From: Lingula anatina
Taxonomy: Eukaryota > Brachiopoda > Lingulata > Lingulida > Lingulidae
NCBI RefSeq assembly: GCF_001039355.2
Contig: NW_019774992.1
Span: 283,958-343,957, forward strand
Length of the DNA stretch: 60,000 nucleotides
Direction of reading: 5' to 3'
Shown: positions 35,631 through 48,440 of the stretch, piece after piece
Layout: each line of letters starts with the position of its first letter
Numbering within the stretch: position 1 is the first letter of the stretch
The notes under the pieces: model-generated
What the model was told of the DNA's origin: nothing
Databases searched by the model: none
The model's input: only the letters and a program-made list of their open reading frames with translations
Translations under genes and position numbers: made by a program

Positions 35631-36820
35631 CAAGTGACGTCAATTTATGAACACGTGACTGTCTGCTTACAACAACAATCTGAATGCGACAGAGATATTA
35701 CGGCCAGCGATTTTCTTTGTACGTTTAAACGCGCCTTATATCAAATAACTGCCAAGATTTTGAATACCAAAAAACTTGTTCATTTGATAATGCCAATCAG
35801 TGTGCCTAAATTCCACGCTAATGTAAGTAAAATTACTGGCAAGGTGAGATTGAATTTTGGGGCCAATAATAACTCCTTTTTACATGTTTGGTCAAGGGGG
35901 TGGGCCGAAAAATATCCAGTCCATATACACCCTATAATATCTTAGCATCGCCATCGCACACGTACTTTATGACTCACTTGGATCATTTCTATAATTTTGA
36001 TGAAAAGTTATTTTGATGATATTCGTTCCTTTCAATCATCTGGTTAATAATTTGTCGTGCATTTATTTGTATGTTTGTGTTTCATTTTGTCCAATAGTAA
36101 GGTGAGCGTTAATTAGAGCGTGATTACTGGTCTGTTTGTCTACATAGGCCAACTTACCCCGGGGTCCAACTAGCCCCGGTCTTCCCTATTTAGGTGCGTG
36201 AGATCCTAGTTTGTATTATTGGATAAAATAGACTTGTGTCCACGAAAGGAAGTTCTGAAACACTTAAAATGTTATATATATATAATGCTAAAGTACATTT
36301 TCGACGTGTATTGAAACTGAAATGCAAAATCAGTTATTTCAACGAATTGCTAAAGGTGTTCTTCTAGCGTAAAAAATATTTCTTTCTTGGATAACAATTT
36401 GTGGAGGACATAATCTTCTCAGTGCGACAGAGAAGCTGCCTGAGCATTGTGTTAGAAAACACCATCCCCGCGTTGTCATCTTATGAGGGACTAATTCTAG
36501 TGAAGAGAAATGAAATATTATTGACGATGCAGACTTTATTTTAATGAGCAGCAATAAGTTCTTGTTAAATCGAACACTAATCCAAACAATACCGTTTTTT
36601 ATGCAAAAGAAATTTGCCCGGATCTACGAGAACATGCATGCGTACTCGTGATTTACCAAATCCAGGGTTTGATCTCTTGACTTTCCACAACTATGGCTTT
36701 TTTCTAACTATGGGCACGCTACCGACTGCGCCGTGACTCAACCATCCACGCTCTGTTCGTACGTGCTTTTTATAGTAAACAAAAGCGGTTTTTATAAATT
36801 ATTACTAGCAAAAGTTTACA

Positions 36821-36893
36821 GTCTAGGACTCGACCCAGCGTATCAGTGTCTGCCTAGGTCCAACACAGCGGAGTTACCACTGAGCCGTAGAAG
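36821..36893 (-). mobile_element. tRNA-derived SINE relic
   Basis: On the minus strand, GGCTCAGTGGTAACTCC (36886-36870) resembles a Pol III A box and GGGTCGAGTCC (36836-36826) a B box, about 60 nt apart in tRNA-like order. The cloverleaf is not complete, so it is not a functional tRNA. Unit 2 keeps the A-box side (near 43390) but lacks the B box and about 290 bp present here (36550-36840). Confidence 0.5.
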
Positions 36894-37767
36894 CTGAGTT
36901 GACAGAACAAATGGAAACTTTCTACTTTGCCACCAAGAGGACCAGTTTGCATATACATGAAGTTATCTTCAGCAAATGTATGTCTCTGCCCTATAAATTG
37001 TATGTTACTTAAAATGTTGAGGCAAAAATAAAATAAAAAACCGGTGTTAAACATTTCACTCAAAAAAAGCCTTTCCCAAAGACCCTGCAATTTTTGAGAC
37101 TATTTAACCAATTCTGGTTATGGCGTCATCGCCCTTTGAAAAATGCATTTCGTATGCAATATGTTCAAATTCCTTTAAAAGAACTATAACATTTTATCAT
37201 GTTAAATCAAAATAATCACAAAAATGACTTGTCAGTTGTCAAGGTGATTATATTCTTTAATAATTGCACATTTTACAGCACATGAAAACCTGAAGACTGC
37301 CAAGCCCAATTTTTTTCAGCATTTCTGTCGTTTCACCTTCACATTTTCAAGGCGATTATATTCTTTAATTTTACAGCTTATGTATATAACGTTGTCGCTG
37401 TCCTGCCTCTGTCTCTGTAGACGGTCTACGGAGTGCTTGACAGATTATTCGTCTCTTGGAATATTTCATTCCATTGGATTGCATTCTAATATAGAATGCT
37501 ATAATGATTAAGGCATACCACGTGGGGTAACATACTATACATCCAGTGTCATGAGAGCCTGAGGGAATAAATATTCCTATCATTCATGAGTCTTAGTGTC
37601 TGAAATAATCACTTCATGGTACAAAAAGTTTTGTATTGAACACATAGTGAAAAATTACATTTGCTTTGCTTTTAGTGTTGGAATCCTGGGTTAGAAAATA
37701 TTGTCATATTGTACATTGTGCATTTTCCAGCAATAACTTATGCATTATGCGTCCAACAAGGATAATT

Positions 37768-38396
37768 AGAGAGTTTTGGCAAGGCCTTCCGTATGACGTG
37801 TAACGTATAGTTCAATACGTAATACGTTTTACGTACGCGAGAAAGCTAGCAGTGGTTTTGGCAGGTCTCACTCCGTATGCGTTTTTTTTCCGCCAGGAGC
37901 CGCTATTTCAAAGAAATAAAATGATAAGGGTATAGGCCTATATATATATGGATTACACGAACATGGGGCTGCTTGTGGATTTTTTTTAGATAGATGAATA
38001 ATTAAGATGTTGAATGGAATGTGTTATTTACGTCAATTGATGCCGCAGATCCTGTTGTTTATGAAAAAAAAAAAAATCAACTTAAATCGAATTTGATACT
38101 ACTACGGACGACTGATTGACTGGCTGTTTTTCCAGCTGTTTTCACAGAATATTTTTACCGACAGCGTCTAAAAGTGATTCAGTGGAATCTTAACACCCTA
38201 TATATTCCTCTGCAGTATGTTAAACTTGAAAGAAATAAGCGTAAATCTATTAAATTCGATACGTTTCTTACCTACGTGTAAACACCGATTCATACGTAGT
38301 GCCGTATGACTTATGACTTGTCCTTGAGAAAAACTACGCACAAAGTGATGACGTCGCATGTTATACGTCGTACGGAAGGCCTTGCCAAAACTCTCT
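37768..38396. mobile_element. 629-bp nonautonomous DNA transposon, present only in unit 1
   Basis: The inverted ends share agagagttttggcaaggcct and read on to about 30 bp (tccgta). In unit 2 the site is uninterrupted (ccaacaaggatattttccc, near 44282). Comparing the two is consistent with a TA target duplication, as for Tc1/mariner-like elements. Internal sequence is rich in tacgt repeats and has no transposase ORF. Confidence 0.85.
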
Positions 38397-38731
38397 ATTT
38401 TCCCAAATTTCCCCTAATGATCTTATTGTAAAATCAATTAAAGCCGCTGTCAGAACAAAATATCAAGGCAAAAATAAAATATAAAAATATCAAAGCAAAA
38501 GGTCAGAATCTCACAATACGAATGCTATCTGTTATATTTGAATTAACAATTCCCATCAAGCTCAGGTCGGTCTATCGAGTGCATGTCATATTACCTAATA
38601 TGTATATTTACTCTCTACCAATTATCCACAAAAATTTGCACATTATTCATCAAAGACGTATCTGTAAATATCGAGCGAAATATCAATCTGCAAACCTGGA
38701 AGGGAGTTTACTTATTTCATGTCTTTACTTT

Positions 38732-41700
38732 TCAGTAAAGCGTCATGGAGTCGGTAAATTCATGTTCCTCCCTGTTCGAGGCATACCGCAGTAACGGCCT
38801 CTCCTCGTCATCAACATAACTTTCGTCAATAGTTCTCCTGCTAATACCTAAATTCGGAGCCCCGTATGCGCGACCACCGCCCACGCTGTGTTGGTAACTC
38901 GCGCTTAACCTGGCGCTATCATCCTCCAGCTCCCTGGCGTCGCGATAGTTCGACCAAGACTGCTGCTTACCGCTGGCAAAGATGGCGTAGAAGACTACGC
39001 CTGCCATCTCCAGTCCTGCTGTGACCCAGAACACACAGGCCCAGCCAAATGCATCCTGGAAGAATATCAGAATTGACACGTCACAGTTTATTATTTTATT
39101 ATATTTTAAAACAAACAAATAAATAGATAAGATGATAAAAATGATGATGACTTTATCTTCGGTCCAACATTCAGGGTAGAGGGTATCCTTTTATAGAAAT
39201 CAATATATATCAAAGGACACCATGCCATTTCTTGCTTCAGCTTGGAAGTGACGTCACATTCTTTGTTTTAGACTCACCCCTTTGCTTGTCAAGGCCCCGA
39301 CCACTTTAGGCATAATCATGCCCCCTATGCCGCCCAGTTTTGATATGCCCATTAAAATACTGGCATAATCACGTGCCAAGTCAAGAGGATTCGCCTGGTA
39401 ACCTGAAGTGTTTAATGTCAATATCAAACCCACGCTTTGCATTCATTTTGAAAATATTTTTAAAAACGAGTTTTCCATTCAAAAATTTTGTTTTTTCCAC
39501 CGTCTCACCAAAATTGATTACTATCGTTATTATTTTTTGGTGTAATATCTTATATCAATTGTCTTGTAAAAGATTTTATATTTCTATATTTAAAACTAGG
39601 AATATCAGTGAGTCGTTTGTTGATAATTCATCATAGAATTGTTATATTGTTATATAAAATATATCGCCTCTAACATGATAATCAAACTAAGCACGCAATG
39701 CATGTATATCTCATTTCATATTCTAACAAACTATGTCTTAACAAATATATCAGAAGCTCGAATCTTCTGAATTTTAATTTGAAAACTGTTCATAGCTATT
39801 CGTGTATCTTACCTGAAGCAGCGAATCCGCTGGCTCCACATGATATCCCAATTAGTGTGACGGCGGCAACTTTACTGGGAAAATACCACGTCATAAACCC
39901 GACCAGACACAGTATACTGGCCTCCACTCCAAACCCTAGAAGTGAAATAATAATAATAATAATAATTATAATAATTATAATAACAACAAAAGTTATGAAA
40001 AATATCAATCCATAGCTCATCATTGTATATAATCTCATATTTCTTAAAATACTTTGGGGCCAACCATTTTTATCATCATTGTCACAACTCGACAAAGAGT
40101 AGACTATTTCCGCAGCCCATCCCCGCCTTCAGGGAACACAAGGCAAAAGCTAAAAATGATGACATAGCTATGACAGTAATTAGGTACATAATTTTTATCC
40201 CCCCCCCCTCCCCCCCCCCCAATCAGCGTGCGGTTTGTAGACTTAAGATACTGATGATTCAAATCGATGACCCCTCACCGACGCAGTTGAACAGCTTTCT
40301 GGCAACGGTCCTAGAGACCACTCTTCTTTTCAGACAGGTGTCAGCAATCATGGCCCCAAGACACACGGTTGCCGTGGTAACAAAGAACGGCAAGGAGGAC
40401 AGATACCCTACCTGAAAAAATAGTCCACAAAATGCACATCAAGAACTCGCAAATAATTTAAGCATGTCATCCTTATCCTTGATTTGTGAAATCCGTCACT
40501 GGTCGTTATTAACGGTAGGTTTCCAGAGATCCCGAGAAACCAATTTCACTCTTGATGTAATTACAGTGGGTGGGAGTACACGTGGATTCGATGTGTCACC
40601 TATGGTGAGATAACCACATTAAGGCTGAGATGACACGTGCTGAGTTAGGTCGGTCTATGTTGATTGGAAACATACCCTTTTCTGACATAAGTTAAATTCA
40701 AATTTATTTTGTACAAAATGCTTTGAATTATTTTCTCGACGGACTTGAACAAAAAAAAATTACGTACCTCAATTATATTAGGATTATACACATTCTCTAA
40801 ATATTGAGAGAAATAATTGGTGACCAGAAGAAGCACCCAGCTTCTCGTAGTGCCCGCTACAAACACCGCCCACACAGGAAATGACGTCAGAATCGCCTTG
40901 AACGGTATAGCCCTGACCTGTAAATTGATAAACGAAGCAACATTTTAATGCATGCGCAAATTGGAGGTTTCTATATAAAGTTAAAAACATACCCAAATTT
41001 ACCAAATACTTCATTATTAATTTCAATAAAGGACGAAACATGTTGACATTAAATCTAACAGTTAAATATTGAGGCCAGTGTTTATTCCACTGGAATAAAC
41101 AAGGACGTAACATCCGGCGCTTACCGCCTCTTGTGGAGCTGCCGATTGTACAGACGTAAATAAATCAGCGTGTTTTTTCCTCCTTTCTTCCTCAAAGAGC
41201 TCTCTCTCTTTCTGTCCCAGTCTATGCAGGGCTTTATACGGAGACTTGAAAACAATCAGCACCCACAGTATGCCCCAAATTCCGCCAGCTATGCCTACAA
41301 TAAGCATTTGACAAACGGGTTACCAACCAGGATATAAACTTAAATATGCATTTGATGACCAGCCAGGAAAAGAACATTTATATCGGATTATATCTGATTC
41401 CACAAGCTTTATCTTGAAATTTATTCCTTAACAACCGTTCAAAAGCAATAGCAATACCTGGGATATGCATATATTTACGTATATATCAGTTGTACAATGA
41501 TTTCATCAAAATGGTGTCAGTGGACTTCAGTCTAACATTACCAACTATCTGACGTTATAATCTTTGCTTTAAAACTGCCAATGAAAATGATAAAAAGCCC
41601 TATAAGATATCCTGCTAAGGAGAGCTTCGCCCAAGATATTTTTTTTTGCTCCTCATGCCACCAGCCAACAAAAATGTAATATTTTACACCAAAACAATAG

Positions 41701-42138
41701 CATACATTGAACAGATCAGACTTTTTTAATTTGTGGCGAACTACGTATATGTATATCACATTCAACCCTTGGCAAAACTTTGGTACATTAGCTTTATACC
41801 GTTGTAATATTCCTTTTCATGCTAAACTTTGTTGGCATAATCTAACAAACGCGACAGCTGAGGCATCTGTGCACAGCAAACACAACGCATATTATCGTCT
41901 AGACTACCATTCACCGTCAGGTAATTTACGAGATGCGAAGGGTCCCCACTGTAGGAGGAAGTGTTACAACCAGCTCGCCTTTTACTACCCCAAGGGTACC
42001 AAAACTAACCAGTTCAGGATTTTTGTTGAGATGGTTTGGAAGTTTACTTACTGTATATGTAGAAGATCCACTCCCAGCCCAGATGGCAGTTAACAAACCC
42101 TGTCAACAACATGGCAATGGCAGGACCACAGTACGCCC
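38732..42138 (-). CDS. SLC17 transporter 1, exons 5-11, copy A
   Basis: Exons in transcript order: 42138-42052, 41294-41125, 40917-40768, 40411-40279, 39935-39813, 39402-39278 and 39055-38732 (stop TGA at 38734-38732). All phases agree (0/1/2 as in copy B). They encode the C-terminal two-thirds of an SLC17 carrier, including the VAGTTRSW segment of TM7, NCVGFGVEA, DLARDYASILMGISKLGG and FYAIFASGKQQ, which align with VGLUT. The tail has EERPLL, an acidic dileucine sorting motif, and ends DSMTLY. It lacks exons 1-4 of its own and has three residue changes from copy B in the last exon (S/R, I/V, R/W). Most likely the other allele of copy B. Confidence 0.85.
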
Positions 42139-42346
42139 CTGGAGAGAAATAGACAGAGAGAGAAAGCGATAGAAAGAGATCGCATTCAGCTATTACCTTT
42201 ATCCCGCATATTATGTTTTTTTTGCATCAAACAAAATTTAAAAAATGCAGATTTACTTACAACCAAAATTTTAAAGATACATAACAGATGTGAGTGCAAG
42301 TGTGCACATGCTCCGTAAACACAAATTTCTAGTACCACCCTGTTAC

Positions 42347-42347
42347 N
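42347..42347. other. Single N at the junction of the two duplicated units
   Basis: Unit 1 ends cctgttac and unit 2 begins caagtgacg on either side of one ambiguous base. An isolated N exactly at a repeat boundary suggests an artificial join. Confidence 0.85.
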
Positions 42348-42781
42348 CAAGTGACGTCAATTTATGAACACGTGACTGTCTGCTTACAACAACAATCTGA
42401 ATGCGACAGAGATATTACGGCCAGCGATTTTCTTTGTACGTTTAAACGCGCCTTATATCAAATAACTGCCAAGATTTTGAATACCAAAAAACTTGTTCAT
42501 TTGATAATGCCAATCAGTGTGCCTAAATTCCACGCTAATGTAAGTAAAATTACTGGCAAGGTGAGATTGACTTTTGGTGCCAATTATGACTCCTTTTTAC
42601 ATGTTTGGTCAAGGGGGTGGGCAGAAAGTGTCCAGTTCCTATTCAGCCTTTAGCCGTCGCGCACATACTTTTTGACTAACTTGATCATTTCTATAACTTT
42701 GATGAAAAGTTATTTTGATGATATTCGTTCCTTTCGATCGTTTCTTTTAAGCGTGTGATTACTGGTCTGTTTGTCTACATA

Positions 42782-43027
42782 GGGGAGACCGGGGCTAGTT
42801 GGACCTCGGGGTAAATTGGCCCCCCATCAATTTATGACAAAGTAACTATGGGGTAAAAGAATTGATTTTGTAAAGTGACCGTATCCAATAGTGCTAAGAA
42901 AGCGTCTTCAGTGAGTCCACATGAAATAATTTAGCATCTTAAAGTACATTTATTAAAGAGACTTGATAGGGGGAGGGGAGGGGGGGGGGGCAACTTACCC
43001 CGGGGTCCAACTATCCCCGGTCTCCCC
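42782..43027. mobile_element. 246-bp MITE with ~37-bp inverted ends, intact in unit 2 only
   Basis: The left end ggggagaccggggctagttg and the inverted right end (ccaactatccccggtctccc) are flanked by TA on both sides. In unit 1 only the right end remains (about 36151-36190). The central part has a G-rich tract. No coding sequence. Confidence 0.8.
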
Positions 43028-44639
43028 TATTTAGGTTCGTGAGAAACCTAGTTTGGACTTGCGTCCACGAAAGGAAGTTCTGAAACACTTTGAAGTACAT
43101 TTTCGACGTGTATTAAAAATGAAATGCAAAATATTTTTATTTCATAGCAATGTTAAAGGTGTTCTTCTCGCTTGAAAATATTTCTTTTTATGATCACCTA
43201 CTTGGATTACAATTTGTGGAGGAAATAATCTTCTCAGTGCGACAGAGAAGCTGCGTTAGCATTGTGTTAGAAAAGACCATCCCCACATCGCCATCTTTTG
43301 AAGGACCTTTTTTGTGAAAAGAAAGGAAATATTATTGACGATGAAATATTGATGACGACGCCTGTGTCCAAGACAGCGGTGTTACGGCTGAGCCGTAGAA
43401 GCTCAGTTGGCAGGCTACACTTCAAATGAAAGCTTTTTCTACTTTGCCACAGAGAGGACCAGTTTGGATATACATGTAGTTACCGCCCACCAATGCATTT
43501 CTCTGCCCTTTGAATTGTATGATACTTAAAAATGTTGAGACAAAACCAAGTCAAACATATCAATCAAAAAAGCCTTTCCCATAAGACCTTGCAATTCTTG
43601 AGATTATTTAACTTGGGTAAGGCAATTCCAATTTTGATTATGGCGTCATCGCCATTTGAACAATGCATTCCGTATGCAATATGTTCAAATTCCTTTAAAA
43701 CAATTATTATATTTAATCATGTTAAATCAAAATAATCACACACAAAAGAAGACTGACTTGTCAGTTGTCAAGGTGATTACATTCTTTAATAATTGCACAT
43801 TTTACAGCACATGAAAACCTGAAGACTGCCAAGCCCAATTTTTTCAGCATTTCTGTCGTTTCACCTTCACATCTTCAAGGCGATTATATTCTTTAATTTT
43901 ACAGCGCATGTATATAACGTTGTCGCTGTCCTGCCTCTGTCTCTGTAGACGGTCTTCGGAGAGTTTGACAGATTATTCGTCTCTTGGAATATTTCATTCC
44001 ATTGGATTGCATTCTAATATAGAATGCTATAATGATTAAGGCTTACCACGTGGGGTAACATACTATACATCCAGTGTCATGAGAGCCTGAGGGAATAAAT
44101 ATTCCTATCATTCATGAGTCTTAGTGTCTGAAATAATCACTTCATGGTACAAAAAGTTTTGTATTGAACACATAGTGAAAAATTACATTTGCTTTGCTTT
44201 AAGTGTTGGAATCCTGGGTTAGAGAATATTGTCATATTGTACATTGTGCATTTTCCAGCAATAACTTATGCATTATGCGTCCAACAAGGATATTTTCCCA
44301 AATTTCCCCTAATGATCTTATTGTAAAATCAATTAAAGCCGCTGTCAGAACAAAATATCAAGGCAAAAATAAAATATAAAAATATCAAAGCAAAAGGTCA
44401 GAATCTCACAATACGAATGCTATCTGTTATATTTGATTTAACAATTCCCATCAAGCTCAGGTCGGTCTAGCCGCCGGCTATCGAGTGCATGTCATATTAC
44501 CTAATATGTATTTGTACTCTCTACCAATTCTCCACAAAAATATGCACATAATTAATCAAAGACGTATCTGTAAATATCGAGTGAAAAATCAATCTGTGAC
44601 CATGGAAGGGAGTTTACTTATTTCCTGTGTCTTTACTTT

Positions 44640-45853
44640 TCAGTAAAGCGTCATGGAGTCGGTAAATTCATGTTCCTCCCTGTTCGAGGCATACCACAGT
44701 AACGGCCTCTCCTCGTCATCAACATAACTTTCGTCAATAGTTCTCCTGCTAACACCTAAATTTGGAGCCCCGTATGCGCGACCACCGCCCACGCTGTGTT
44801 GGTACCTCGCGCTTAACCTGGCGCTATCATCCTCCAGCTCCCTGGCGTCGCGATAGTTCGACCAAGACTGCTGCTTACCGCTGGCAAAGATGGCGTAGAA
44901 GACTACGCCTGCCATCTCCAGTCCTGCTGTGACCCAGAACACACAGGCCCAGCCAAATGCATCCTGGAAGAATATCAGAATTGACACGTCACAGTTTATT
45001 ATTTTATTATATTTTAAAACAAACAAACAAATAGATAAGATGATAAAAATGATGATGACTTTATCTTCGGTCCAACATTCAGGGTAGAGGGTATCATTTT
45101 ATAGAAATCTATATATAACAAAGGACACCATGGCCTTTCTTGTTTCAGCTTGGAAGTGACGTCACATTCTTTGTTTTACACTCACCCCTTTGCTTGTCAA
45201 GGCTCCGACAACTTTAGGCATAATCATGCCCCCTATGCCGCCCAGTTTTGATATGCCCATTAAAATACTGGCATAATCACGTGCCAAGTCAAGAGGATTC
45301 GCCTGGTAACCTGCAGTGTTTAATGTCAATATCAAACCCACGCTATGCATTCATTTTGAAAATATTTTTAAAAACGAGTTTTCCATTCAAAAATTTTGTT
45401 TTTTCCACCGTCTCACCAAAATTGATTACTATCGTTATTATTTTTTGGTGTAATATCTTATATCAATCGTCTTGTAAAATATTTTATATTTCTATATTTA
45501 AATCTAGGAATAGCAGTGAGTCGTTTGTTGATAATTCATCATAGAATTGTTATATTGTTATATAAAATATATCGCCTCTAACATGATAATCAAACTAAGC
45601 ACGCAATGCATGTATATCTCATTTCATATTCTAACAAACTATGTCTTAACAAATATATCAGAAGCTCGACTCTTCTGAATTTTAATTTGAAAACTGTTCA
45701 TAGCTATTCGTGTATCTTACCTGAAGCAGCGAATCCGCTGGCTCCACATGATATCCCAATTAGTGTGACGGCAGCAACTTTACTGGGAAAATACCACGTC
45801 ATAAACCCGACCAGACACAGTATACTGGCCTCCACTCCAAACCCTAGAAGTGA

Positions 45854-45891
<38 letters not shown>

Positions 45892-48030
45892 CAAAAGTTA
45901 TGAAAAATATCAATCCATAGCTCATCATTGTATATAATCTCATATTTCTTAAAATACTTTGGGGCCAACCATTTTTATCATCATTGTCACAACTCGACAA
46001 AGAGTAGACTATTTCCGCAGCCCATCCCCGCCTTCAGGGAACACAAGGCAAAAGCTAAAAATGATGACATAGCTATGACAGCAATTAGGTACATAATTTT
46101 TATCCCCCGCTCCCCCCCCTTCCCCCCCCCCCCAATCAGCGTGCGGTTTGTAGACTTAAGATACTGATGATTCAAATCGATGACCCCTCACCGACGCAGT
46201 TGAACAGCTTTCTGGCAACGGTCCTAGAGACCACTCTTCTTTTCAGACAGGTGTCAGCAATCATGGCCCCCAGACACACGGTTGCCGTGGTAACAAAGAA
46301 CGGCAAGGAGGACAGATACCCTACCTGAAAAAATAGTCCACAAAATGCACATCAAGAACTCGCAAATGATCGAAGCATCTTATCATTATCCTTGATGTGT
46401 GAAACCCGTCACTGGTCGTTACTAACGGTAGGTTTCCATTGATATAATTACAGTGGGTGGGAGTACACGTGGATTCGATGTGTCACCTATGGTGAGATAA
46501 CCACATTAAGGCTGAGATGACACGTGCTGAGTTAGGTCGGTCTATGTTGATTGGAAACATACCCTTTTCTGACATAAGTTAAATTCAAATTTATTTTGTA
46601 CAAAATGCTTTGAATTATTTTCTCGACGGACTTGAACAAAAAAAAAAAAAATTACGTACCTCAATTATATTAGGATTATACACATTCTCTAAATATTGAG
46701 AGAAATAATTGGTGACCAGAAGAAGCACCCAGCTTCTCGTAGTGCCCGCTACAAACACCGCCCACACAGGAAATGACGTCAGAATCGCCTTGAACGGTAT
46801 AGCCCTGACCTGTAAATTGATAAACGAAGCAACATTTTAATGCATGCGCAAATTGGAGGTTTCTATATGAAGTTGAAAACATACCCAAATTTACCAAATA
46901 CTTCATTATTAATTTCAATAAAGGACGAAACATGTTGACATTAAATCTAACAGTTAAATATTGAGGCCAGTGTTTATTCCACTGGAATAAACAAGGACGT
47001 AACATCCGGCGCTTACCGCCTCTTGTGGAGCTGCCGATTGTACAGACGTAAATAAATCAGCGTGTTTTTTCCTCCTTTCTTCCTCAAAGAGCTCTCTCTC
47101 TTTCTGTCCCAGTCTATGCAGGGCTTTATACGGAGACTTGAAAACAATCAGCACCCACAGTATGCCCCAAATTCCGCCAGCTATGCCTACAATAAGCATT
47201 TGACAAACGGGTTACCAACCAGGATATAAACTTAAATATGCATTTGATGACCAACCAGGAAAAGAACATTTATATCGGATTATATCTGATTCCACAGGCT
47301 TTATCTTGAAATTTATTCCTTAACAACCGTTCAAAAGCAATAGCAATACCTGGGATATGCATATATTTACATATATCAGTTGTACAATGATTTCATCAAA
47401 ATGGTGTCAGTGGACTTCAGTCTAACATTACCAACTATCTGACGTCATAATCTTTGCTTTGAAAACTGCCAATGAAAATGATTAAAAGCGCTATAAGATG
47501 TCCTGCTAGGGAGAGCTTCGCCCAAGATTTTTTTTTTTTGCTCCTCATGCCACCAGCCAATAAAAATGTAATATTTTACACCAAAACAATAGCATACATT
47601 GAACAGATCAGACTTTTTTAATTTGTGGCGAACTACGTATATGTATATCACATTCAACCCTTGGCAAAACTTTGGTACATTAGCTTTATACCGTTGTAAT
47701 ATTCCTTTTCATGCTAAACTTTGTTGGCATAATCTAACAAACGCGACAGCTGAGGCATCTGTGCACAGCAAACACAACGCATATTATCATCTAGACTACC
47801 ATTCACCGTCAGGTAATTTACGAGATGCGAAGGGTCTCCACTGTAGGAAGAAGTGTTACAACCAGCTCGCCTTTTACTACCCCAAGGGTACCAAAACTAA
47901 CCAGTTCAGGATTTTTGTTGAGATGGTTTGGAAGTTTACTTACTGTATATGTAGAAGATCCACTCCCAGCCCAGATGGCAGTTAACAAACCCTGTCAACA
48001 ACATGGCAATGGCAGGACCACAGTACGCCC
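44640..48030 (-). CDS. SLC17 transporter 1, exons 5-11, copy B (adjacent to exons 1-4)
   Basis: Exons: 48030-47944, 47186-47017, 46809-46660, 46324-46192, 45843-45721, 45310-45186 and 44963-44640, each the same length as in copy A (87, 170, 150, 133, 123, 125, 324 nt). Joined to exons 1-4 (55017-48894) they give one uninterrupted 537-residue protein. The tail reads EERPLLWY where copy A has EERPLLRY. An ATT repeat beside the exon 9 acceptor differs in length between copies. It is closer to exons 1-4 than copy A, with only one gap between, so I use it in the model. Confidence 0.87.
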
Positions 48031-48241
48031 CTGGAGAGAAATAGACAGAGAGAGAAAGCGATAGAAAGAGATCGCATTCAGCTATTACCTTTATCCCGCA
48101 TATTATGTTTTTTTTGCATCAAACAAAATTTAAAAAATGCAGATTTACTTACAACCAAATTTTTTAAGATACATAACAGATGTGAGTGCAAGTGTGCACA
48201 TGCTCCGTAAACACAAATTTCTAGTACCACCCTGTTACAAA

Positions 48242-48440
48242 NNNNNNNNNNNNNNNNNNNNNNNNNNNNNNNNNNNNNNNNNNNNNNNNNNNNNNNNNNN
48301 NNNNNNNNNNNNNNNNNNNNNNNNNNNNNNNNNNNNNNNNNNNNNNNNNNNNNNNNNNNNNNNNNNNNNNNNNNNNNNNNNNNNNNNNNNNNNNNNNNNN
48401 NNNNNNNNNNNNNNNNNNNNNNNNNNNNNNNNNNNNNNNN
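48242..48440. other. 199-base assembly gap
   Basis: A run of N lies between the end of unit 2 and a poly(A)-rich stretch, in the intron between SLC17 exons 4 and 5. Confidence 0.99.

Larger units (their letters stand above)
35631..42346. repeat. Duplicated unit 1 (SLC17 exons 5-11 plus 3' flank)
   Basis: This ~6.7-kb block matches 42348-48240 along its length, introns and 3' flank included, apart from transposon and SINE-region indels. Both start at the same base (caagtgacgtcaatttatg) and end at the same place (accaccctgttac). A lone N at 42347 joins them. I read this as two haplotypes concatenated by the assembler. Differences are scattered single bases, microsatellite lengths and a few mobile-element indels, as expected for alleles. 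Confidence 0.85.
42348..48240. repeat. Duplicated unit 2 (SLC17 exons 5-11 plus 3' flank)
   Basis: Counterpart of 35631-42346. It lacks the 629-bp transposon and about 290 bp around the SINE relic, but carries a complete 246-bp inverted-repeat element (42782-43027) that is only a remnant in unit 1. It ends at the 199-base gap. Confidence 0.85.

Noticed and set aside
36821-36893. A functional tRNA gene
   Set aside because: A and B boxes are present but too far apart, and no clean cloverleaf forms.
41707-42093. 128-codon + strand ORF, repeated at 47599-47985
   Set aside because: It lies antisense in the SLC17 intron between exons 5 and 6. Its repetition only reflects the duplicated unit, and there is no domain or codon signal.
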